Source: Flaccisagitta enflata
Taxonomy: Eukaryota; Chaetognatha; Sagittoidea; Aphragmophora
Length of the DNA stretch: 64,000 nt
Direction: 5' to 3'
Assembly (NCBI GenBank): GCA_965153355.1
Contig: OZ231127.1
Span: forward strand, 93,744,001 to 93,808,000
Shown here: in pieces, positions 1 to 12,500 of the stretch
How positions within the stretch are numbered: the stretch's first letter is position 1
Layout: the number at the start of each line of letters is the position of its first letter
The notes under the pieces: model-generated
Databases searched by the model: none
The model's input: only the letters and a program-made list of their open reading frames with translations
Told to the model about the DNA's origin: nothing
Translations under genes and position numbers: made by a program

Positions 1-210
1 GAGAGGGCAGATTTCAGGCCTGGGGGCCGGGCGCGGGGTTTCAGGCCTGAGCTTCGAAGAACGGACGGATGGACGGACGGACAGGTGACGAGCAGTCCTG
101 TCTACGGGACTGTCCCTGGGGCGCCTGCTCTCTCACTCCATTTCACAATCACGCAAAGCAGGGCAACGGGTATCGCTGACCACATATTGCCCTTGGGCGA
201 CCTGTTTGTC
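1..210. repeat. Fragment of GGCCTGA-type repeat element
   Basis: The window opens inside a dispersed repeat. It has GGCAGATTTCAGGCCTG units, then a GGAC/GGAT microsatellite near 62-85, then a block at about 147-207 that is almost identical to 55353-55413. That block includes GCAAAGCAGGGCAACGGG. The same module order occurs at 54.9-55.4 kb and, diverged, at 30.3-31.1 kb. Confidence 0.75.
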
Positions 211-335
211 TTTTTCACCTCAACATTCTTCGGTCTTTTCTTTTCTTTTTCCTTCCTCTTCTTTTACATCCATTCTTCATCAGCTCCGGCTCTTCGTCTT
301 GCCTCTAGTCTTTTCACTTTCAAATCAATTCGTCT

Positions 336-400
336 TTCCTTCTTTCGATCTTTCTTTCTTTCTTTCTTTCTTTCGATCTTTCTTTCTTTCTTTCTTTCGT

Positions 401-431
<31 letters not shown>

Positions 432-448
432 ATTTTCTTTTTTCTTTT

Positions 449-485
<37 letters not shown>

Positions 486-578
486 TTTCCTTTCTTTCCT
501 TCTTTCCGCCCCAACTTTCTTTCTTTCTTTCTTTCTTTCTTCTTCTTTCTTTCTTTCTTTTTCTTTCTTTCTTTCTTC

Positions 579-658
<80 letters not shown>

Positions 659-695
659 TTTTTTTCTTTCTTTCTTTCTTTCTTTCTTTCTCTAT
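336..695. repeat. (TTTC)n microsatellite
   Basis: About 360 bp of TTTC repeats with scattered interruptions (TTTCGATC, a short CCGCCCCAAC island near 507-516). Long Phe/Ser-Leu frames on the plus strand and Lys/Glu-Arg frames on the minus strand arise only from this tract. Confidence 0.95.
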
Positions 696-1160
696 TTGGC
701 TTTTTTATTGTTTTTTTTTTTGTTATTGTCTCTCTGTCTCTCTGTCTCTCTTTCTCTTTGACTTTGTCTCCTTTCTTTCTTTTCTTTATCATATGCTATC
801 GCTCTTTTATATCAAAAAATCTGACCCCAACTTTAAGCGTAATACAAAATATTTCTTCCCTTCCAATAATTATGATTCTCTCCGTGAATTTCATTCATTT
901 TTTACATTCTCTTTTCTCTTTGTTTTGATTTTCTTCTCATCGCACTGCAAATGTAGTCACTAAGCCTCAAAGAAGACTCAAAGCATTGTTTCTGTTCCTT
1001 TCCAGTCTTCTTTTTCATGTTTTTTCCATTCAATCTTCAATTCTTCAATTTTTCACCTCTTTTTAAGAATTATCAAATCGAAGAAAGGAGAAAAAACTTT
1101 TTTTTCCAACTTGTCTTTTCTATTCTCAAAGACTCAATCCCCATTCTTTTCCCTTTCCTT

Positions 1161-1200
<40 letters not shown>

Positions 1201-1990
1201 CTCTCCCCTCAACCACAGGAAAGAGTCATCAGCGGTGAAGGTGACTGTGATCTCTTACGCTCGCGCCGACGATTTGCCTCCCGGAAGCTTCTCTCACGTC
1301 CCAAACTCTGCCGCGTCATCAGGCATAACCGTGCCATCAAATTTTCCGGCGTTATCCCGCCTCGCCGCGCCATCACGCCATCAAGCGATTCTCATCGCGA
1401 TCGTATGGCGTAGCTTTATCTATGACGCTGCGATTATCCTTAATGTGGCGTTGGCATTTTTTATGTTTTAAAGCCCGCGATTGAAACTGTATCTTAACTC
1501 TGTGAACGGACTTTATATACGATCCAAGATTTAAAAATCAATTTCCTTTTATTCGATCAATTGTTTAAACTTTATTTAACTCTCTTCAGTGCGGTGTAGA
1601 AAATGTACCGTTTGTTTAATCAGAAAAGCGAGAAAAACAATCATTTCACCTTCACAGCGCGTCGGAGCGTTCTTTCTATCGACTTTTTCATAATCTCATT
1701 TTCATGTTATCTCCCTCTGTTTTTAACTTTTACGCAGAATTTTTGGTTTTTCTCTTATTTTTGTAGGGGCTGTGAGCAGTCCTTTTCCCTTTTTATCGTT
1801 GCATATGACCATCGCTTTGAAACCGTACAAGTACAAATTGTCTAACCTGTCTTTAAAAAAACACGTCATGTCATAAGGCGCCATGATACATGACGTGATC
1901 TACGAGCGATATGTCCAATACATTCGCCCATGTTTACATAAACGATGTCAATTCTTAACCAGCGCTGTCATGTCCTGTAAATTCGCCCTT
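696..1990. other. No gene recognised; T-rich then mixed sequence
   Basis: Pyrimidine-rich sequence continues to about 1160, followed by a (CT)n tract at 1165-1198. A GC-richer island at 1235-1430 carries short overlapping frames with repeated GCCATCA motifs, but I recognise no domain. Nothing supportable is seen from 1430 to 1990. Confidence 0.5.
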
Positions 1991-2283
1991 TAATTGCCGT
2001 CGTATGTATATACTTTTTCAAAAACTGCTTTGCCTTTTCCTTCTGTTGTATATTGCCGTGGTGACTTGCCGCCTTTTGTCTCGTCTCCTCCTCCGCACCC
2101 ACAGCCCTCTGCCCCTGTCCCCAGTCTCCTTAGAGAGTCCCCTATGCCCCTATCCCTGCTCTCTGCCCCTTTCTGTATCCACCTTACCCTCTTCCTCCTC
2201 ACCTGCTCCTACTATTGCCAGCATGTTGCCTACCCATCCTTTCCTTACTCCTTCCCCTCCATTTCTGCCTGCTACCCTTTTCC

Positions 2284-2590
2284 TGATCCCAACCCCTCCT
2301 TACCCTCACCCCTCCTTACCCTCGCCCCTCCTTACCCTCACCCCTCCTTACCCTCGCCCCTCCTTACCCTCACCCCTCCTTACCCTCGCCCCTCCTTACC
2401 CTCACCCCTCCTTACCCTCACCCCTCCTTACCCTCATCCCTCCTTACCCTCGCCCCTCCTTACCCTCGCCCCTCCTTACCCTCGCCCCTCCTTACCCTCG
2501 CCCCTCCTTACCCTCACCCCTCCTTACCCTCGCCCCTCCTTACCCTCGCCCCTCCTTACCCTCGCCCCTCCTTACCCTCGCCCCGCCACC
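2284..2590. repeat. 16-bp minisatellite CCCCTCCTTACCCTCR
   Basis: About 19 near-perfect copies of a 16-bp unit that varies mainly at its last base (G or A). Since 16 is not a multiple of 3, every frame reads through as the same 16-residue Pro/Ser/Leu repeat, giving plus-strand ORFs of 212 and 248 residues that I do not treat as genes. It is preceded by a C-rich pyrimidine stretch from about 2080. Confidence 0.93.
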
Positions 2591-2680
2591 TCCTGGTCCC
2601 TCTTTCCCATCCAAATTTCATCCAAGTTTTCATGTTTTTTGACATTTCTACGGAGGGGTTCATGGCTGAATAACATCATA

Positions 2681-2878
2681 CAGTTGAACTCCTCTCTAAC
2701 GGATCCGCCATCAACGGAATTCCGCCTATATCAAATATAAATCCACTTATATCAGATATAAATTCCAGGTCCCTTCAAGTCAATTCTTTCTATTTCATTT
2801 GTTGACAATAACAGAAGTTTGCCTATAACAGAAGAAAATTGTTGGTCCCCTAAAATCCGTTAGAGCGGAGTTCAACTG
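2681..2878. mobile_element. 198-bp TA-flanked MITE
   Basis: The left arm starts CAGTTGAACTCC and the right arm ends GGAGTTCAACTG, with about 25 bp of inverted repeat including CTAACGGAT. TA dinucleotides flank it at 2679-2680 and 2879-2880. TA target choice and a CAGTKGAAC-type terminus are features of the Tc1/mariner/pogo superfamily. There is no transposase inside, so it is non-autonomous. Confidence 0.8.
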
Positions 2879-2946
2879 TATAACGTTTTGAAGTAATTCT
2901 TGTTTTTTTATTTCCAATGAGAATACAGATTACGATTATTTCACTA

Positions 2947-3100
2947 AGGGCGCGTTTCTAGTCACAAACAACCGCCTTTTTAACGGGCCACTCGGTCACT
3001 CGCTACGTTCGTTCGCTCGCACCGCTCACTCCCTCCACAGCGCTCGGTTTACGGGCTCGCTCACTTACCTCGTGGGGCGGTTGTAATTCTATGAATATGT
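2947..3100. mobile_element. Fragment of the GTGTTTCTAGT MITE family
   Basis: Begins AGGGCGCGTTTCTAGT after a TA, then runs into the family's characteristic CGCTACGTTCGTTCGCTCGC and GCTCACT-rich interior and CTCGTGGG motif. The complementary right end seen at 54.7 kb was not found downstream, so this copy looks incomplete. Confidence 0.65.
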
Positions 3101-3224
3101 GTTGTGGTATTACCAAAAACATGACATTACAAAATAAGGTATACCTGTTGCAAAACGAGGAATATTTGGATCTTGCCAATCCTTTTAATTGGCCGCACAG
3201 TACTGATTTAGTGACATTGTCAAC

Positions 3225-3425
3225 GTCAAATTCAATGTCATTGTCACTGTCACTGTCACTGTCATTGTCATTGTCATGGTTATTGCCAATTTCAATGGCA
3301 ATGTCGATGTCATTTTCACTGACATTATCGTTGCCAATGTCTATGTCCATGTCATTGCCAATATCAATGTCATTGTCATTGTCATTGTCATTGTAATCAT
3401 CAATGTCATTGTCAATGTATTGATT
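3225..3425. repeat. Degenerate hexamer (TGTCAN)n repeat
   Basis: About 200 bp of TGTCAT/TGTCAC/TGCCAA hexamers with many substitutions. The translations (Ser-Leu-rich plus, Asp-Asn-rich minus) are repeat artefacts. Confidence 0.85.
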
Positions 3426-3890
3426 AAAACCCATTCGGATTTCGATTGTAAATAACAACGATGGATATTGTCTGCATTCAGTAATGAAAAATACCGACGT
3501 GATATTCTTTTTTTCCTATTCTAATAAACTTCAGTTTCTTCAATGATTATCATTTTTCCGATCACAGGTTTAGTTAGTTCATTGCTTGGATAAAATCAGT
3601 TATATCTTTTGCCATCTTTGCAACGGCTGTAGCATCTCTCAAGCACCCGTGATAGCAGTGATAGCTGCAGCAACCAATGCCATCTCTTCAACGGCTGTAG
3701 CAGCTGCATCAGAAGCTGCCACCTAAAAGGATTGGAAAATCCGCGGTGCGGAAAAAAAGAACAATTTTTTACCGGATTCCAGTCGTGTTTTGTTTTTATC
3801 TCGATTTCCAGATGTGCGCATTTGATCAGACCTCAACAGCATTTTCTTTTTTTGTTTCCACTCCTCGTGGTCGCTTGCAACCTTTGATTG
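3426..3890. other. No gene seen
   Basis: Unique-looking sequence. Two short related stretches containing CAACGGCTGTAGCA occur near 3619 and 3690. No coding signal. Confidence 0.4.
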
Positions 3891-4115
3891 ATTCATTATT
3901 ACATTGATTTACTGTTTTATTGATCCATTAATCCATACATCTAGTCACTCACTTATTCATTCATTCATCCATCCACTCACTCACTTATTCATTCATTCAT
4001 CCATTCATTCATTCATTCCTTCATTCATTCATTCATTCATTCATTCATTCATTCATTCATTCATTCATTCATTCATTCATTCATTCATTCATTTATTCAT
4101 TTATTCATTCCCTAG
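3890..4115. repeat. (ATTC)n microsatellite
   Basis: Imperfect at 3890-4010, almost pure from 4015 to 4090. Confidence 0.93.
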
Positions 4116-4400
4116 ACTTGCTTCTTATTGCAAATTTCTTTACAAGTCGAAAAATTGATGACTCTTCCTTGATGAGCCTTTAAGTGTTTCAAGTGTTCAA
4201 CAGTTCAAATGTTATTACGAGAATGTGAGAGTAATGACCATGTTAGGCCAGTCTGATTAGAGGAGGAAACACAGGATTCATCTATCAGATTATATCTAAA
4301 GCTTTGTCGACTATTTTTTCTACTTCAGTTGTTAGTGAGAGCATGTCAAAAAGGGAGTTTGTTAACTCAACTGAACACAGATAAGAGGTTGTCCATTTTA

Positions 4401-4822
4401 ACATCTGTTACATAACTACCGTCACAATATGAAGCCCCAAACAATATTTCACACATTTTGACCCACTTTTTTATCACCTTTTTTATAGTTTATCACTCAG
4501 TTGTTGTTCAATGGATTTGCAGAAAATTAGTGACGGTTAGAAAGATCTTAAAAAGATCTTTAAAATGGGACCAATCTGGCATTTCTAGCTTCATTCGTTT
4601 AAAAGATACAAGCAAAACGATTTCATGACCTGTACCCCGTGGAGGTCGAAAGCAGTTTTACGCAAAAGCTGGCCTCGGGAACATTAGAAAACTGATGAAT
4701 TCTCTCTTTCAGATCGCACCAATATGTTACATAGTATATTGCAAAACATCTATCAGCACTTCTGATATCAACCCCAAATTGGTGAAAACACATGCGTGTG
4801 ACGATAATTATGTAACAGATGT
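4401..4822. mobile_element. 422-bp TA-flanked MITE
   Basis: Terminal inverted repeats of about 25 bp: left ACATCTGTTACATAAC, right ending TTATGTAACAGATGT. TA flanks at 4399-4400 and 4823-4824. The interior has no transposase. Confidence 0.8.
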
Positions 4823-5127
4823 TAGAAGAGGGTTTTCACACTTTTTTTAACCACCAATCACAATGAAAATTCACAATAAAAGATAGTCTAACCTTTCTTC
4901 TCTTTCAATTGTGGCGCTGGTTGTGATTGGCCTTTAGAATGAATAAAATATTTCAAACCTCTTAGAATATTGCTACTCGATTCTTCACAAGCAACAGTTT
5001 ACTTCAACGGTGTCGGACCACTAACCACTTTACATTGTTTCCCTCTCTGTTTTGCTGTGATCTTCTACTTAACTATCCATATCATTAGACACATGTAGCT
5101 GCAAAGATGACTTTGTATGTACAAGAG

Positions 5128-5131
<4 letters not shown>
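4823..5131. other. No feature seen
   Basis: AT-rich unique sequence with no coding, RNA or repeat signal that I can support. Confidence 0.4.

Positions 5132-5208
<77 letters not shown>
5132..5208. repeat. (CT)n microsatellite
   Basis: About 38 uninterrupted CT units. Confidence 0.97.
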
Positions 5209-5210
<2 letters not shown>

Positions 5211-5427
5211 ATTATTCAAGGTTATTCCCATCACTGACCGGGCTGCGTGTCAGTTCAAAGGCCTCTCTCTGTTGGTTCTCAATTCTACTACCAAGCTAGG
5301 AAAAAGAAATTGAAGAGTCATATCCAAAAGAAAAAAAGGAACAGATAAGAAAAAATAAAAAAGAAACAAAAATTATGGGGCTCATATAAAGCCCTCCCCA
5401 TTCTTTTGCTTTCCCTTTTTTGTTGTA

Positions 5428-5781
5428 CAGAGTATTCCAGATCAACTTTGACTAATGGATGTTGAAATGGTTATTTCCAATTTGATATTACTAGCTACTA
5501 GCACTTGATCTGAAACGGTAGCAGAAGCAGAGTGGTTGGAGTGCCATGAAAATTGACAGCCTCTGCTGGTTCCTTCTCTGAGTATGAGAATTTCCAGATA
5601 AGGCAGTATTGTATATAAGGCCTCTGGATAGATGATACAATTTATTTCACAGCTTTAAATAAGCATTAGATCTAGATGATATTTCTAACTTTGTTGTTCA
5701 TCTTAAAAATTCTATATTCCGTTAAACTTTTGAGAAAATAAACAAAGGTAAAATCGGTCAAAGTTGACTTGAAACACGCTG
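5428..5781. mobile_element. 354-bp TA-flanked MITE
   Basis: Left terminus CAGAGTATTCCAGATCAAC and right terminus ending CACGCTG are imperfect inverted repeats of about 27 bp sharing TCAACTTTGAC. TA flanks at 5426-5427 and 5782-5783. It ends 66 bp from the putative splice donor at 5848, so it would lie in the first intron of that candidate gene. Confidence 0.75.
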
Positions 5782-5848
5782 TACAGCTTATTCACAGTTT
5801 ACAGACCCACAATGAAACGGTGGCTCACACTCGCTGACTTGCACGTAC

Positions 5849-6083
5849 CTTCATCGGCGTCGTCGTCTTCCTCTTCCAGCAAGAGGAGGTCCTCCTCCTC
5901 CTCTCCTTCCACCTCCTCTGCCACCATTTCAGCCTCGGCCACCAACTCAGCCACCACTTCGTTGTCGTATTCTTCAAACAGAGCCAAAAGAACCGAAGAT
6001 AACAGAAGAACGGCCGCCATAATTTTTAGTGGAAGACTTAATGGCAGGTCGTCGTCCTCGTGAACCCCAGCTGAGCTGCTCAT
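5849..6083 (-). CDS. Putative first coding exon, acidic single-pass membrane protein
   Basis: Read on the minus strand from ATG at 6083. The 78-codon frame begins MSSSAGVHEDDD and has a hydrophobic segment at about residues 19-36 (KIMAAVLLLSSVLLALF). It continues with an acidic tail rich in EE, VAE and DDDADE. The frame runs into AG|GTACGT on the minus strand, a good splice donor, so the exon likely ends at 5849 in phase 1. The longer open frame upstream is only (CA)n translation and was left out. A short N-terminus, one membrane segment and then an acidic lumenal or cytosolic stretch resembles the start of a type II signal-anchor protein such as the junctin/aspartyl beta-hydroxylase type, but this is a pattern match only. 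No downstream exon is identifiable. A chance ORF remains possible. Confidence 0.42.
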
Positions 6084-6138
6084 ACCAGCCACACCGCCGC
6101 CGCTGCCACCGCTGCCACCGCTGACGCCGCTGCTGCTC

Positions 6139-6493
<355 letters not shown>

Positions 6494-6703
6494 GGACGGA
6501 GAAGGACAAACGAACAGAAAATGAGGAACACAGATTTTATGAGAAAACGTGGAAGAAAAGGAGGTAGATAGCAAAACAAAGAGGAGTGATGAATAAATTG
6601 AAAATACGGCCAGCAGCATTGGGGTTCAGGAAGGCATATTAAAGGGGAGAGATGTGAAAGCTAAGGACGCATATTTAGAAGCAAAACCCATGTAAATGAA
6701 GGA

Positions 6704-6762
6704 AGAACATGGCCGAATACACGGTTACCCAAATCGCGTGTGAATGGGCAGGGGCAGTAATC
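6704..6762. mobile_element. HINE-like element end fragment
   Basis: Contains the family motifs GGCCGAATACACGG and GGGCAGGGGCAGTAAT in the orientation complementary to GTGTATCCGGCCTTGTT. Only one terminus is present. Confidence 0.6.
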
Positions 6763-6813
6763 AAATAAGCTATGAGCAGTTACTGTATTCTAACTGTGTA
6801 CCTAAATTAACGC

Positions 6814-7086
6814 ATGGTGCTGCAGTCAAGGATCTTAGCTCTTTGGAAAAAAAATCAATTGAATGTTGCCGTCAATAATGCTGTTCGCCGCATATTTGGT
6901 TTTCGTCGATGGCAGAGCATTCGGCAATTGCGTGAATTTTATGGATTTGACTCTATGGAGAAATTGTTTGAAAAAGCCAGACTACGTTTTTCTCACTCTG
7001 TAAAGGAACATGGTAATCAAGTTATTAGATTCCTTTCAGGTCTCCCTCTTGAGACTGAAGAACATGAACGAAATAGAACCATGTGA
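6814..7086 (+). pseudogene. LINE reverse transcriptase C-terminal fragment
   Basis: A 90-residue frame ending in a stop at 7084-7086. It contains VNNAVRRIFGFRRW, REFYGF and LFEKARLRFSHS, the post-thumb region typical of CR1/L2/RTE-like non-LTR retrotransposon ORF2 proteins in invertebrates. The RT palm motifs (Y/FxDD) and endonuclease are absent. It is therefore a 5'-truncated insertion holding only the last part of ORF2. A HINE-like element starts 27 bp after the stop. Clade assignment is inference. Confidence 0.7.
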
Positions 7087-7112
7087 CCCCTCCCTCTTTT
7101 TTGATTATTTTT

Positions 7113-8561
7113 TTTAAGTCGCGTGCACGCGACTCTACAACCCGCTCCGTCGGTCGGTCCGTCCGTCCGTCGGTCGGTCGGTCGGTAACACTTTGCTTTT
7201 TTTCGTCTTTTTGGGTCGTCTGGAGTTATTTTGAGTCATTTTTTTGTTGTTATTGAGAATTATTGGTTGCTTTTAGTCATTTTTGGTCATTTTGGTCATT
7301 TTGGCCATTTTGGTCGTTTTGGTCGTTTTGGTAGTTTTTGATTATTTTTGATTATTTTCGATCATTTTTGGTCATTTATGGTCATTTTTGATCATTTTTG
7401 ATTATTTTTTATTATTTCTGGTCATTTTTGGTCATTTTTGGTCATTTTGGTCATTTTTGGTCATTTTTGGTCATTTTTGGCCATTTTTGGTCATTTAGGT
7501 CATTTTTGGTCATTTTTGGTCATCTTTGGTCATCTTTGGTCATTTTGGTCATTTTTGGTCATTTTTGGTCATTTTTGGTCATTTTTGGTCATTTTTGGTC
7601 ATTTTTGGTTAAAGTCTGCTGGTTAAAGTCTGCTGGTTAATGTCTGCTGGTTAAAGTCTGCTGGGTAAAGTCTGATGGTTTAAATCTGCTGGTTTAAATC
7701 TGCTGGTTTAAGTCTGCTGGTTTAAATCTAATGGGTTAAGTCTGCTGGTTAAAGTCTGTTGGTTAAAATCTGCTGGTTTAAGTCTGCTGGTTTAAGTCTG
7801 CTGGTTTAAATTTAATGGTTTAAGTCTGCTGGTCTAATGGTTTAAGTCTGCTGGTTTAAGTCTGCTGGTTAAAATGGTATTAAAGATAAGTATGGTGTAA
7901 GTCTGGTTAAAGTCTGGTTTAAGTCTGGTTTAAGTCTGGTGTAAGTCTGGTGTAAGTCTGGTTCTAGTCTGGTTTAAGACTGGTTCATGTCTGAATTATG
8001 TCTGGTTTAGGTCTGGTTTGGGTCTGGTGTATGTCTGGTTTTTGTCTGGTTTATGTTTGATTTAGGTCTGATTTAGGTCTGGTTTCAGTCTGGTTTTGGT
8101 CTGGTTTTGGTTTGGTTTAATTCTGGTTTGAGTCTGGTTTGAGTCTGGTTTGAGTCTGGTTTGAGTCTGGTTTGAGTCTGGTTTGATTCTGGTTTGAGCC
8201 TGATTTGAGCCTGGTTTCGGTCTGGTTTGAGTCTGGTTTGAGTCTGGCTTGAGTCTGGTTTGAGTCTGGTTTGAGTCTGGATAGAGTCTGGATTGAGTCT
8301 GGATTGAGTCTGGATTGAGTCTGGTTTGAGTCTGGTTTGAGTCTGGTTTGAGTCTGGTTTGAGTCTGGCTTAAATCTGGTTTATGTCTGGTTTATGTCTG
8401 ATTTAGGTCTGGTTTGAGTCTGGTTTGAGTCTGGTTTGAGTCTGGTTTGGGTCTGTTTTGGGTTGCGTTTAAGTCTGATTTTCGATAAAAAGGTACAATA
8501 AGGAGTCAGGTCAGTTCAGTTATTTTTGTCCTGCACGCGACTTATAGGTGTTGGCCTTGTT
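7113..8561. mobile_element. HINE/pearl-like element expanded by three minisatellites
   Basis: The left end holds the palindrome GTCGCGTGCACGCGAC at 7118-7133, then CTCTACAACCCGCT, a (TCGG/TCCG)n microsatellite (7148-7187) and AACACTTTGC. The right end is CTGCACGCGACTTATAGG then TTGGCCTTGTT. Between them lie three successive arrays: a GGTCATTTTT-type repeat at 7260-7610, a 14-bp TTAAAGTCTGCTGG repeat at 7611-7880, and an 11-bp GAGTCTGGTTT-type repeat at 7890-8460. Known pearl and HINE elements have this order: conserved ends, variable core repeats, a tetranucleotide GTCY/ACGG tract and a terminal palindrome. No protein is encoded. Confidence 0.75.
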
Positions 8562-9532
8562 CTCTTACTCTCCCCATATATATGTTTCTTAACTGTAGAT
8601 TTCTTACTGTAGATCATTAGTGATGACGATTGTATTGATGTTTGGATTGTCGGATTATATGTTGACGAAAATAAAAGCAATAATAATAATGAATAATGAT
8701 AATTTGAGCAGAAGAAAAGGTAAAAAAATGCCAAAAAAGCTATTCGTTATGGACTGACAGACCGATAGATTTCAGGGGTGTTTATAATTGGTGGCTTTTG
8801 ATTTCCCCATCCCCTCCTTTTCTTCCCTGCAATGTGTTGCGTTTCGTTGCAAATCATTTTCTTACCCACAAAGCAATGAAACAGTACACTTTAGGCTTGA
8901 ATAGTGTTAAATTGTGTTGAAGTAATCATATACCACATTTTTAAACAACCAATAGTTTTAAATCTTCAAAAGATTTTCTTTTTTCTTCTTTTCTGGCTTT
9001 TGATTTTTCCTCACAGGAGGGGGGGGGTTAAGAACACTAAACTATATACACGTCTGACTGATTTAGCAGGTTACAGTTTTGCTTGCGCGACAAACAACAG
9101 TCCTCATGTATACTCAACACCCATGCAGATGTTATGGACAAAAAAATAACGCGGCGTTAGAATATCGTCATGGACGGATGGACACTGGACAGGGGCGTAC
9201 AGCCTCTTCCCAATCCAGCAACATTCCTTATTCACTTATGTTTCCAGTCAATTTTCTGGAAATGAATCCAGAAACACAAACACTCTCGTTTCGAGATGCT
9301 TACTCTACGGGCATGTGCCCTTGAAACTCTATCAGCTCTCCAATCCACTATTTCATACTTCCATGATAAAGCCAAGAGGGGCATTTCCTATCCCTACGGG
9401 TCTCTCGTTATATTCTTTCTTCGTTATTTCCCTCGTAAAGCCGTTGTTATTCGCAGAAATGAAAAATTCAATTCATTCCACCTTGGGTAATGGTGCTTTT
9501 GCTCTAACACGTCACTAACCTAACCAGAGACA
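8562..9532. other. No gene recognised
   Basis: AT-rich. A few overlapping short frames between 8904 and 9518 show no domain or splice context. A GGGGGGGG run lies near 9019-9027. Confidence 0.4.
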
Positions 9533-12500
9533 GGGCGCGTTTTTAGTCACAGTTTATCGTGTGTTTACGGGTCACTCAGTCGCTCTCTATGTTTGTTCGC
9601 TTGCGCTACTCATTACGAATAGTCAACCACTGTAAATTTTTAGTTTGACTGCCCAAGTGGCTTCCTATCTTTGATACATGATGTACTGAGCCTAAAATCT
9701 AAATTTCATCATCATAGCTTAACGAAACCAATCGCCGATTTCCCTGTATTTATCACCATTCCAAGGTGGTTGTGGTGAAAATGTTGAAATTTGGTCACTT
9801 TGGGCTCAAAATCAGACCACTTCGCTTTTGAAATTTGATCCAAAATCCATGAGATTATGAAACTAGAGCTCAAGAGCTTACCAGTGGTGCAATCCGCAAG
9901 TTGCTATCATTTTTGGTTAAGATTTGAGAGCTTTTTGAAGATGGAAGGGTATGAGGGTTATTTTATCAGATGAAATTGATGGTCAATTTTGATATTTTTT
10001 TACAATCTTTAATATATCTCCACTTTGGATGAACTAATTTGGACGAAATTGGTGACCAAATTGAAGATTTTTTGATGCTCTAAATGAATCTGGTAAAATT
10101 TTTGATCGATATGACCCTCAAAATTTTTGGAAGACTGTAGAAGCAGGTGCTAAAAAGTAATTTTTTATTGTCATTTTGGCTACTTTAGCCACACAATTTG
10201 GGCACTTCCGAGCTAGAAAAAGACAAAAGATCCATGAGCAAACTAAACTACAGCTCAAGATATAACCAGTGGTGCAATCGGCATGACAATATGTTGAAGC
10301 ATATAGATTAGGCAGAGCTTCAAAGATCAGTGGGTGTAATAAAATGACATTTTTGGGTAGTTTTGGTAATTTTGGGCTCAAAATCGAGCCACTTTGCTTT
10401 AGATATTTAACCCAAAATCCATGAGATTATAAAACTAGAGCTCAAGAACTAATCAGTGGTGCAATTCGTTTGGAGCTATTATTTTTTGTTAGGATTTGAG
10501 AGTTCTTCAAAGATGGAAGGGTGTGAGGGTTGCGTGCTTCGCATTGCAAAAAATTCGTTTTTCTTCTCGTTCCGCTAATCCAATATGGAGTAAAAAAAAA
10601 TATGAAGATGACCGTTTTCGTTTTCTCAAAATTCCTTCATCTTCCGTTTTTGTTTTGGCCTCAAAGTTTCCTCAGATTTCCCAGAATTCAGCAAAATCCT
10701 GTGTAGTCTCGCTGCAAAAGGAACAATTTTTAGTTTTTGAAAATCATGATTTTTGTAAACATGAATTAAATTATCAGAGCACAAGTTACAAAAGAGCTTG
10801 TGAAAAGGCAGACTAACAATTCTTTAAAGAGCAGGAGTTTGTAAAAGCTTATCCAAAGAAGATCAGCATATCTTTTTATCCCACTGCAATATACAAATTA
10901 GGCTCTCAAAAACAATTTTCTAAAAAATGGAAGATGAACGATTTTTGAAAACAGGAAAATGGTAAAGGTCCTAAAATTGGCCACTCCACACTAGGTAAAG
11001 AGGACAAAAAGAAATAAGCAACTTTTGCTATGTGAAGCACCCAAGTGTGAGGGTTATTTTACCAAATGAATATGGTGGTCTTTTTTGACATTTTTTACGA
11101 GTTTTGATATATCTCCACTTTAGATGGACCAATTTGGACAAAATTGGTGATCAAATTGAAGATTTTTCGATGCTCTAAATGAATCTGGTAAAATTTTTGA
11201 TCGATATGACCCTCAAAAATTTTGAAAGACTCAAGAAGTAGGTGCTTAAAAGTAAATTTTCTCGCCATTTTGGCTACTTTGATCACACAATTTGGGCACT
11301 TCCGAGCTAGGAAAAGACAAATAATCCATGAGCAAATTAAACTTAAGCTCAAGATCTAACCATGAATGTTTAAAAAAATGCTTAGAGCTAGAAAAAAAAG
11401 TCTAAATGCTGGGCTGACGTCCGCACAGACTCGGCCAAAGTGTCTAATGGTTACAAGAATGAAGTACAGGGTGTTTCACGCGTTTTGAGGTTTAAAGAAT
11501 CGACATAGCTTTTCTCCTAGAAAAGTTATTCCAATTCTGAAAAAAGGTCTGAATAGATCTTGAAGTGCAGTTTTTTTATGTCACCAATTTTTTATATCTG
11601 CGCTTTTGAATATGGCCACTATGTAAGTTTGAAGAAAACAACCATATCCAGCATGCATCTTTAATCCGGATAATTATGGCAAAAAAATGGAAACTACTTG
11701 TTTGTTAGCGTTTCACATCCAAGCAATAAGAAAAACATAGCAAAATTCATGACCATCTTGAAGCTCTGTGAAAGATCTTTCCAATGAGACCTTGCTGGTT
11801 GTCATATCTCTATCCGTTAAGAAATGGCAGAAGAATGAAGACAGGTGGTCAAGAATTTGGAAAGTCAGTAACACCTGATTTTCATGGGCTATCTTTATTG
11901 TAATATAGAAATTGAACAAATTGAGTTGGAAATTTGTTCTTGGCTCCATTTTATAGAAAATTCATGGCTCTTTAGTTTGCTCATGGATATCGAGTAGCTA
12001 AGACAATCCTGAGTTTGTAATTGACAAAAACGAAAAGAGTAAAATTTCTCGATGGAAAAAAAATTGAAAGGAGCATTTTTTTCAATTTGTGATTTTTTTC
12101 TTTAATCTTTTGCCATTTCTAAATGAATGAAGCTACAATGTCCTGCAACGTCGCGTTTTGAAGATTTTTTGCGGAGCTTTTAAACAGTCATGGATTTTTT
12201 GTAGTTCAGGCCAATAGTTGACCAGAAACTAGTAAAAGAAGTTGTCCATTTTTTTCTTTACCATGGTTAGTTAACTGGATTATGTTGTTTACTTTAAACT
12301 CCCGTAGCTCCCAAGCTAAAAAACGCAAATACAAAAAATTGGTGACATAAAAAAACTGCACTTCAAGATCTATTCAGACCTTTTTTCAGAATTGGAATAG
12401 CTTTTCTAGGAGAAAAGCTATGTTGATTCTTTTAACCTCAAAACGCGTGAAACACCCTGTATTTCTAATAGTTTATTTTTAACTACATTTTGAAGCTTTT

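Noticed and set aside
85-963. 292- and 240-residue Phe/Ser-rich ORFs
   Set aside because: Driven by (TTTC)n and T-rich sequence.
2677-2883. Regulatory hairpin or riboswitch
   Set aside because: The inverted repeat has TA flanks and transposon-like termini; a MITE explains it better.
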